From Pleomorphomonas carboxyditropha (GTDB taxonomy: Bacteria; Pseudomonadota; Alphaproteobacteria; Rhizobiales; Pleomorphomonadaceae), in NCBI RefSeq assembly GCF_002770725.1, contig NZ_NQVN01000001.1:744001-808000 (forward strand): DNA of 64,000 nucleotides, written 5' to 3'. The translations under genes and the position numbers were made by a program. Below the pieces are notes generated by a model, which saw only the letters and a list, made by a program, of their open reading frames with translations, made no database searches and was not told the origin of the DNA. Shown one piece after another: positions 57,390 to 64,000 of the stretch. Position 1 is the first letter of the stretch, and each line of letters starts with the position of its first letter.

Positions 57390-58483
57390 GCGTGCGGCGC
57401 AGGGCCGGAGCTTGCTTCATACAGGGCGGAAATCGCCCGCCGCGCCCGTTCCGGCGCGACGACCAGCGGTGTGGCGTCGGTGATCTGGTCGATCGAGCCG
57501 ATGATCGGCAGGCCGCGCAGAAGCGGGTCGGCGATGGCGCCGGCGAGGTCGGCGCCGATCGCCTCGGCGTTGATCGTCAGGAACGGGCGGTCGAAAAAGG
57601 GGCCGATCCGCGGCACGACCGACAGCGGAAAGCCAGCCGGCGCGTGCATCTCGGCCACCGCCAGGCTGGCTTGCGCAAGCTGCTTCTGGCGTTGCTGCCA
57701 TGTGTCGGCCGCAAGCGCCGCCGCAAGCAGCGGCAACAGCGTTGTCGCGCCGGCGAGCCGAGCGAAAGCGGAGCCGAACCATTTGGCATAAGGCGGATAG
57801 CGGCCTTCGAGCAGGAATCCGATCCGCATGATGTCGCGGGCAAGCCGCGCGGCGATGATGCGCGAGCCGAGATCGTCGCCGGCAAGGCCGGCCCGGCCGA
57901 TAAAGGCCTGTTCGTCGTCGATGCGACGCCACTGGGTGGCCAGCTTGTAGAGGGTCACGTCGCGCGGGCTGCGGCCGAGGGTTTCCCTGAGGCGCGCGAG
58001 TTCGCCGAGATCGCTATGGAAAACCTCGCCGGCCGTCAGTTCCACCAGCCTTTGTTCGGGCAGCGACAGCCAGGTCAGGGCATCGAGCGGCGCGGTTGGA
58101 TCGAGATCCAGCCGTGTTCTCAGGATTCCGGCGGCGGTGAAGACCTCGACGCCATGGCTGGGACGTCCCAGCGCATCGTCCGCGACGATGGGAGGGTGGG
58201 GACGGGAGCGGTAGCCGATGGGCTCGCCGAGGAAGCTCGCCGGCTTCACCGCGTCGAAACCGTCGACGATCGCCGCGGCATGGGCCGGGAAGTCGGCCGG
58301 CCGGATCACCAGTTGGACGCGCGGTCCCCAGTTGTGGTCGCGCGATATGTCGTCGTCGAAGCCGAGGAGCTCGGAGCCATAGCCGAAAATGCCCGCGTCG
58401 TGCCGCAGGTCCGGAAAAGCCTTGTTCAGCCAGGGACGGACGACGTCCCGGTAGAACAGCCTCGAAAGCTCGATGCCTTTCAT
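57386..58483 (-). CDS. DUF4037 nucleotidyltransferase-like protein
   Basis: This 365-residue protein matches the DUF4037 layout. An N-terminal nucleotidyltransferase-like core (AGIFGYGSELLGFDDDISRDHNWGPRVQLVI, with GSE and the acidic DD-D cluster near residue 42) is followed by a large helical domain (PRDVTLYKLATQWRRIDDEQAFIGRAGLAGDDLGSRIIAARLARDIMRIGFLLEGRYPPYAKWFGSAF). The reaction and substrate are unknown. Its 3' end overlaps the ECF41 gene tail-to-tail by 4 nt. Confidence 0.85.
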   Translation of the reverse strand: MKGIELSRLFYRDVVRPWLNKAFPDLRHDAGIFGYGSELLGFDDDISRDHNWGPRVQLVIRPADFPAHAAAIVDGFDAVKPASFLGEPIGYRSRPHPPIVADDALGRPSHGVEVFTAAGILRTRLDLDPTAPLDALTWLSLPEQRLVELTAGEVFHSDLGELARLRETLGRSPRDVTLYKLATQWRRIDDEQAFIGRAGLAGDDLGSRIIAARLARDIMRIGFLLEGRYPPYAKWFGSAFARLAGATTLLPLLAAALAADTWQQRQKQLAQASLAVAEMHAPAGFPLSVVPRIGPFFDRPFLTINAEAIGADLAGAIADPLLRGLPIIGSIDQITDATPLVVAPERARRAISALYEASSGPAPHA

Positions 58484-58518
58484 TGCCGGCTCCCCCGCCT
58501 CAATGAGTGAAGCGCGCC

Positions 58519-59490
58519 TCAGCCGAGCGAGCGGATGGCGGCCTTGTAGCTCTCGACGATGCCGGCGCAGTCGGCCTCGGCGGCCACCAGCTTCGACGGG
58601 TGGCCATCCCAGGCGTTGGGGCCGAACGCGTGCCCGTCGAGCTTCTGGATGGTCTGGCCGATGGCGATCCCCTCGGTGACGACGCGCACCGGCCCCGAGC
58701 GGAGCGTGAACAGCTCCGGGGCCACCAGGTAGGCGGCAGCCGCCACGTCGTGCAGGCAGCAGCCGTCGACCTGATTGCGTCGCCGGTAGAGCGCTTCGTA
58801 GCCGCGGGAAATATCCCAGAGGAAACGTCCGGCCTCGCCGCCCCCGGCGAGCTCTGCCGCGTCGTCATGGCTCGCCACGCAATGGCTGGTGACGTCGAGG
58901 CCGATGGCGGTCACTGGCCAGGCGGCGGTGAACACCATGTCGGCGGCATGCGGGTCGTTGTGGACGTTGGCCTCGGCCGCCGGCGTGGCGTTGCCGCGCC
59001 GGCCGTTCCAGCCAAAGGCGCCGCCCATGATCACCACGTCCTTCACCAGCGTGGCGATGCCGGGGTCGCGCTCGAGGGCAAGGGCGAGGTTGGTCAACGG
59101 GGCGACGGCGAGTAGGGTCACCCTGCCGGGATTGGCGCGGACGATCTCGACGATCCGGTCCGCCGCGTGGCCCTCGGCCGGTTCGGCGGCAAAGCCGTCG
59201 ATGACGCCGGCATCGCCGAGGCCGTCGTCGCCGTGGATGAAGGTCGGCGCTTGTCGGCGTTCAATGGTCAGCGGCCGGGGCGCGCCGGCGTAGACGGGCG
59301 CGTCGATGCCGAAGCGCTGCGCGAGATAGAGGGCGTTGCGGGTGGTGATCTCGACTTCCGCGTTGCCGAACACCGTGGTGACGGCGGCGAGCCTCAGGCT
59401 CGGCTGTGCCTTCAGGAACAAAAGAGCCATGGCGTCGTCGATCCCCGGATCGGTATCGAAGATGACGAGATTTTCCCCGGTGTCGGCCAT
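58519..59490 (-). CDS. Nucleoside hydrolase (inosine-uridine preferring type)
   Basis: This 323-residue enzyme is of the nucleoside N-ribohydrolase family, which cleaves nucleosides to base and ribose using calcium. The calcium-binding signature DTDPGIDDA is at residues 12-20. Other family parts are VTLLAVAPLTNLALALERDP, VVIMGGAFGWNGR and EANVHNDPHAADMVF, and the active-site Cys/His stretch DGCCLHDVAAAAYL is present. It is the last gene of the carbohydrate operon. Substrate preference cannot be read from the sequence. Confidence 0.92.
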   Translation of the reverse strand: MADTGENLVIFDTDPGIDDAMALLFLKAQPSLRLAAVTTVFGNAEVEITTRNALYLAQRFGIDAPVYAGAPRPLTIERRQAPTFIHGDDGLGDAGVIDGFAAEPAEGHAADRIVEIVRANPGRVTLLAVAPLTNLALALERDPGIATLVKDVVIMGGAFGWNGRRGNATPAAEANVHNDPHAADMVFTAAWPVTAIGLDVTSHCVASHDDAAELAGGGEAGRFLWDISRGYEALYRRRNQVDGCCLHDVAAAAYLVAPELFTLRSGPVRVVTEGIAIGQTIQKLDGHAFGPNAWDGHPSKLVAAEADCAGIVESYKAAIRSLG

Positions 59491-59578
59491 TACCCGTTCC
59501 CTTTAGCGCAAGTCTGCAAGCAAAGCCGCCGTGGCGGCTTCGCATTTTGTCATCGGACATGATCCGGGAATACGCCGC

Positions 59579-60703
59579 TCAGCCTATCTCGGTCCAGAGG
59601 TTGCCGGCGGCGTTGGATTTGAGGCAGGCTTCGACGAACCTGGAGCCGCTGACGCCGTCGCGGGCCGACGGCAGCACGCCGGCGGCGGCCTGGCCGGCGA
59701 TCAGGTCGGCGGCGTCGCGATAGAGGTTGGCGAAGGCCTCGAGGTAGCCCTCCGGATGGGCGGCCGGCACGCGGCTGCCGGCGATGGCGGCGGCCGTGGC
59801 GCCGGCGCCGTTGCGGCGGAGCATCTGGCGCGGCTCGCCGAGCCGGGTGAACCACAGCTCCTCGGGCTTCTCCTGCCACCATTCGAGGCCGGCCCTGTCG
59901 CCGTAGATGCGGAACGACACGTTGTTGCCGTTGCCCGGCAGCACCTGGCTGGCCAGGATCGAGCCCTTGGCGCCGGAGGCGTAGCGCAGCAGGATGGCCG
60001 CGTCGTCGTCGACCCGCCGGCCCTCGACCAGCGTGCTGAGCTCGGCCAGAAGATGCGTCGGCTCCTCGCCGGCGACGAAGGCGGCGAGGTTCCAGGCGTG
60101 GGTGCCGACGTCGCCGATGGCGCCGCCGGCGCCGGCCTTCCTGGGATCGGTGCGCCAGACGGCGCCCTCGGCGCCGGTGGTCTCCACCGGCGAGGCCAGC
60201 CAGTCCTGCAGGTACTCGACCTCGACGCGCCTGAGCTTGCCGAGCTCGCCGGCCGCCACCATCTGGCGCGCCTGCCGCACCATCGGATAGCCGGTGTAGG
60301 TGTGGGTCAGGACAAAGCGGCGGCCGGTGGTCTCGACCAGCTTGGCCAGCGCCTCGGCGTCTTCGAGCGTCGTGGTCATCGGCTTCTCGCAGATGACGTC
60401 GAAGCCGGCTTCGAGCGCCGCCTTGGCGACGGGATAGTGCAGGAAGTTGGGGGTGACGATCACCACCGCGTCGACGCGGTCGGGACGCAACGCCTCCCTG
60501 TCGATCAGCTCCTGATAGCTGGCGTAGGCGCGATCGGGGGCGATGCCGAGCGTTGCGGCGAAGGCGCGGCCGCGTGTCGCGTCGACGTCGAGGGCGCCGG
60601 CTACCAGTTCGAAGCGGTCGTCCATGCGCATGGCGATGCGGTGGACGGCGCCGATGAAGGCGGTGGGGCCGCCACCGACCATGGCGAGTTTGATCTTGCT
60701 CAT
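59579..60703 (-). CDS. Gfo/Idh/MocA family dehydrogenase
   Basis: This 374-residue NAD(P)-dependent sugar or polyol dehydrogenase has an N-terminal Rossmann domain with the cofactor loop KLAMVGGGPTAFIGAVHR. The conserved EKP motif (VICEKPMTTTLEDA) lies near residue 110, and a C-terminal alpha-beta domain completes the protein. It probably oxidises an inositol, hexose or related polyol, judging by the adjoining isomerase and ABC transporter genes. It follows the first TIM-barrel gene by 9 nt. Confidence 0.9.
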   Translation of the reverse strand: MSKIKLAMVGGGPTAFIGAVHRIAMRMDDRFELVAGALDVDATRGRAFAATLGIAPDRAYASYQELIDREALRPDRVDAVVIVTPNFLHYPVAKAALEAGFDVICEKPMTTTLEDAEALAKLVETTGRRFVLTHTYTGYPMVRQARQMVAAGELGKLRRVEVEYLQDWLASPVETTGAEGAVWRTDPRKAGAGGAIGDVGTHAWNLAAFVAGEEPTHLLAELSTLVEGRRVDDDAAILLRYASGAKGSILASQVLPGNGNNVSFRIYGDRAGLEWWQEKPEELWFTRLGEPRQMLRRNGAGATAAAIAGSRVPAAHPEGYLEAFANLYRDAADLIAGQAAAGVLPSARDGVSGSRFVEACLKSNAAGNLWTEIG

Positions 60704-60712
60704 ATCCTGTCC

Positions 60713-61777
60713 TCAGCCGATGCCGAGCAGCCGGCGGTTCATGGCGGCCCGATCTCCTTCACCGGGGCCGCTCTGGGCGAAATCGTCGAAGGCATGCTCG
60801 GTGACGCGGATGATGTGGTCGCGGATGAACGGCGCGCCCTCGGCGGCGCCGTCCTCGGGATGCTTCAGCGCGCATTCCCATTCGAGCACCGCCCAGCCGG
60901 GGAAGTCGTATTGCGCCATCCTGGAGAAGATCGACGAGAAATCGACCTCTCCGTCGCCGAGCGAGCGGAAGCGGCCGGGCCGATCGACCCAGGACTGGTA
61001 GCCGCCGTAGACGCCGGAACGGCCGGTGGGGTTGAGCTCGGCGTCCTTGACGTGGAAGGCGCGGATGCGCTCATGGTAGATGTCGATAAAGGCGAGGTAG
61101 TCGAGCGCCTGAAGCACGAAGTGCGAGGGATCGTAGAGGATGTTGGCGCGAGGATGGTTGCCGACGGCTTCGAGGAAGCGCTCGAAGGTGGCGCCGTCGT
61201 GCAGGTCCTCGCCGGGATGCAGCTCGAAGCAGGCATCGACGCCGGCCTCCTCGAAGGCGTCGAGGATCGGCGTCCAGCGGCGGGCGAGCTCGGCGAAGGC
61301 CTCCTCGACGAGGCCGGCCGGCCGCTGCGGCCAGGGATAGACGTAGGGCCAGGCAAGGGCGCCGGAGAAGGTGGCATGCGCGGCAAGGCCGAGGCGGCGC
61401 GACGCCTGGGCGGCAAGCTTCAATTGGCGCACCGCCCATTCGGTGCGGGCGGCGGGACGCCCACGCACCGCTTCCGGCGCGAAGCCGTCGAACAGCGCAT
61501 CATAGGCCGGATGGACGGCGACGAGCTGGCCCTGGATATGGGTGGAGAGCTCGGTGATCTCGACGCCGGCCTCGCCGAGGCGGCCCTTCAACTCGTCGGC
61601 GTAGGTCTGCGACGTCGCTGCCTTCTCGAGGTCGAACAGGCCGGCGGTGGTCGGCAGTTGCAAGCCGACGTAGCCGAGGCCGGCCGCCCAGCGCGCCAGC
61701 CCGTCCAGGCTGTCGAACGGCGGCGCCCCGCCCACGAACTGCGCCAGGAACAGGCCCGGTCCCTTGATCGTCTTCAT
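60713..61777 (-). CDS. Sugar phosphate isomerase/epimerase (xylose isomerase-like TIM barrel)
   Basis: This 354-residue AP endonuclease 2-type TIM barrel begins KGPGLFLAQFVGGAPPFDSLDGLARWAAGLGYVGLQLPTT. Metal-binding residues include the Glu and His in ACFELHPGEDLHDG, the Asp and His in NILYDPSHFVLQALD and RIRAFHVKDAELNPTG, and the C-terminal Glu in WAVLEWECALKHPE. It is a typical partner of Gfo/Idh/MocA dehydrogenases in sugar or inositol catabolic operons. The exact substrate is unknown. Confidence 0.9.
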   Translation of the reverse strand: MKTIKGPGLFLAQFVGGAPPFDSLDGLARWAAGLGYVGLQLPTTAGLFDLEKAATSQTYADELKGRLGEAGVEITELSTHIQGQLVAVHPAYDALFDGFAPEAVRGRPAARTEWAVRQLKLAAQASRRLGLAAHATFSGALAWPYVYPWPQRPAGLVEEAFAELARRWTPILDAFEEAGVDACFELHPGEDLHDGATFERFLEAVGNHPRANILYDPSHFVLQALDYLAFIDIYHERIRAFHVKDAELNPTGRSGVYGGYQSWVDRPGRFRSLGDGEVDFSSIFSRMAQYDFPGWAVLEWECALKHPEDGAAEGAPFIRDHIIRVTEHAFDDFAQSGPGEGDRAAMNRRLLGIG

Positions 61778-61835
61778 GGCCGTAATGTCTTTCCTACTAA
61801 TGGACGGCGCGGCGGCTCAGCGGATGTCGCACCGG

Positions 61836-62594
61836 TTACTTCAAGCCGGCGGCCTCCGAGAGATTGCGAAAGCTCTCCATCCAACGGCGGAGGAAGCGGC
61901 TGAAGTCAGCGGGGTCGTCATGCTCGGCGACACAGTAGTCGAGCTTCGGCAGGTACGCCAGCTTGTCGAAGATCGGCGCGTAGGCGGTCGGACCGTGACC
62001 GAGGTCGGCCCAGCCGTCCTCGCTGTCGCCGCCGACATAGTCTTTGAGGTGTACTGCCACGATACGGTCGGCATAGCGATCGAGCCAGGCGAGTGGTTCC
62101 TCACCGGCGCGAATCAGCCAGCCGACGTCCGCCTCCCACAGGAGAGCCGGCTCAGCGGCCAGCAGCACATCCATCAGCCGGCTGCCGTCCTCGAGCGTTA
62201 CGAACTCGAAGTCATGATTGTGATAGGCGAGCCGGAAACCGGATACAGCGGCACGCTGCCGCAAGGTGGCGAGGCGGCGGCCGAGGTTGTCGGAGGCGGC
62301 GCGCGTGGTCGGACGCTTTTCTTCCGGCAGCCAGGGAACCACGATCAGTTCCACCCCCAGCGTCCGACACACTGCAAAGGCCTTGTCAGGTTCCTCTTCC
62401 AGCAGCTTGAGCGGCACGTGCGCCGACGGCAGCTTGAGGCCTTGGCGGTCGGCCAGCGCCCGGAAGGCATTGGCGTCGTCGAAGACGGCGGCGAAAGGCT
62501 CGACACCGGTGAAGCCCGTGGCCGCCGTCTGGGCGAGCACGCCGTCCCAAGGCTGGTAGTTTCTGGCCGAATAGAGCTGAAGCAGCGTTTTCAT
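61836..62594 (-). CDS. Second sugar phosphate isomerase/epimerase (TIM barrel)
   Basis: This smaller TIM-barrel protein (252 residues) of the same superfamily has RLAYHNHDFEFVTLEDGSRLMDVLLA, LLWEADVGWLIRAGEEPLAWLDRY and RIVAVHLKDYVGGDS carrying the metal ligands, and a final DYCVAEHDDPADFSRFLRRW. It resembles inosose isomerase or dehydratase-like enzymes. GGGAGG lies 6 nt before the ATG, and 58 nt separate it from the next gene. Confidence 0.88.
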   Translation of the reverse strand: MKTLLQLYSARNYQPWDGVLAQTAATGFTGVEPFAAVFDDANAFRALADRQGLKLPSAHVPLKLLEEEPDKAFAVCRTLGVELIVVPWLPEEKRPTTRAASDNLGRRLATLRQRAAVSGFRLAYHNHDFEFVTLEDGSRLMDVLLAAEPALLWEADVGWLIRAGEEPLAWLDRYADRIVAVHLKDYVGGDSEDGWADLGHGPTAYAPIFDKLAYLPKLDYCVAEHDDPADFSRFLRRWMESFRNLSEAAGLK

Positions 62595-62609
62595 GGGTTC
62601 CTCCCGAAG

Positions 62610-63683
<1,074 letters not shown>

Positions 63684-63732
63684 GGATCCAACCCTCCCTT
63701 GCGAAGCCTCTTCCGGAGCATTCTCGAAAACG

Positions 63733-63765
63733 CTGCCAGTCGCTCGCCTCTCCGGCGACTGGCAG
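63733..63765 (-). terminator. Intercistronic hairpin between hyi-like and ABC ATPase genes
   Basis: A perfect 11-bp stem (CTGCCAGTCGC with its complement, 63733-63743/63755-63765) with an 11-nt loop lies in the 99-bp gap. On the minus strand CGTTTTCG follows. It could be a weak terminator or a processing and stability element that lowers downstream expression. Confidence 0.5.
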
Positions 63766-63782
63766 TTCATGTCGGATCGCCG

Positions 63783-64000
63783 TCAGCCGGCGAGAAGACG
63801 CTTTGCGACCGCAAAGGATTCGGAACTCGGCATCTTCGGCTGATATTCGAGGCCGACCGCTCCTCCATAGCCATTGGCGAGCAGCCAGCCGAGCCGTCGC
63901 CTGAGATCGACACCGCCACTGCCGGGATCGTTGCGGCCGGGATGGTCGGCTACGTGAACATGGAAGACCCGGTCGATCCGGCCGGCAACCACCTCTTCGG
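63783..64000 (-). CDS. Hydroxypyruvate isomerase-like protein (C-terminal part)
   Basis: The gene enters from the right edge; 71 codons and a stop are visible. The peptide RVFHVHVADHPGRNDPGSGGVDLRRRLGWLLANGYGGAVGLEYQP carries the conserved ending of hydroxypyruvate isomerases, another xylose isomerase-like TIM barrel. The H-x-A-D-x-P-G-R motif and the final catalytic Glu in GLEYQP are present. It is upstream of the ABC ATPase gene in the same direction. Confidence 0.85.
   Translation of the reverse strand, partial: EEVVAGRIDRVFHVHVADHPGRNDPGSGGVDLRRRLGWLLANGYGGAVGLEYQPKMPSSESFAVAKRLLAG

Noticed and set aside
59531-61903. A 790-codon plus-strand open frame
   Set aside because: It lies antisense to the nucleoside hydrolase, dehydrogenase and isomerase genes, which have clear family motifs. 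The long frame is a by-product of high GC.

Overview
The window is high-GC DNA from an alphaproteobacterium, most probably of the order Hyphomicrobiales (Rhizobiales). The evidence is the flagellar locus: motC, motE, flaF, flbT, an FtcR/Rem-type regulator and a DUF1217 gene occur in the order typical of Sinorhizobium and Brucella relatives, with no sigma-28, FliS, FliD or FlgM genes. There are no rRNA or tRNA genes and no CRISPR array that I can see.

Region 1 (about 1-13.8 kb) is part of an integrative and conjugative or plasmid-like element. A tight minus-strand operon runs rdfS-like excisionase, RepA-type initiator, ParA, ribbon-helix-helix protein, DUF2840, TraF-type S26 peptidase, DUF736, lytic transglycosylase, and the first codons of a relaxase at the left edge. 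Across a strongly structured intergenic segment lie a small DUF2285 gene (QseM-like) and a DUF6499/DUF2285 gene split by a +1 frameshift. This is the architecture of FseA, the transfer activator of the Mesorhizobium symbiosis island ICEMlSymR7A. Further right are DUF932, a second DUF736, a TacAT toxin-antitoxin pair, a membrane protein and a large ParB-like protein. The DUF932 and ParB-like genes share a duplicated leader. No integrase or att site is visible.

Region 2 (13.8-21 kb) is a mixed accessory stretch: a nucleotidyltransferase, manganese catalase divergent from oxyR around a canonical OxyR operator, an orphan ParD with a ParE remnant, an SRPBCC protein, and two DJ-1/PfpI-domain genes facing away from each other. 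One AT-rich membrane-protein gene follows.

Region 3 (21.1-55.7 kb) is a nearly complete flagellar locus. Transcription units: ftcR; fliF-fliH-motB-motC-fliK-SLT; flagellin; motE-flgH-fliL-fliP; flgB-flgC-fliE-flgG-flgA-flgI; motA-fliM-orf-fliN-fliG-flhB-orf; DUF1217-flgF-fliI (plus strand); flgJ-flgN-like-orf; and flgE-flgK-flgL-flaF-flbT-flgD-fliQ-flhA-fliR-fliJ-like. Eight of these units, all but ftcR, carry a copy of a 15-bp box (consensus CCAGCCTCGCGCAAG) just upstream, pointing toward the gene. I infer that this is the shared flagellar control element, possibly the FtcR operator.

Region 4 (56-64 kb) holds an ECF41 sigma factor with its monooxygenase partner and a matching promoter, a DUF4037 nucleotidyltransferase, and a minus-strand carbohydrate operon: hydroxypyruvate isomerase-like, ABC ATPase, two xylose-isomerase-like TIM barrels, Gfo/Idh/MocA dehydrogenase and nucleoside hydrolase. 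That operon continues past the right edge.
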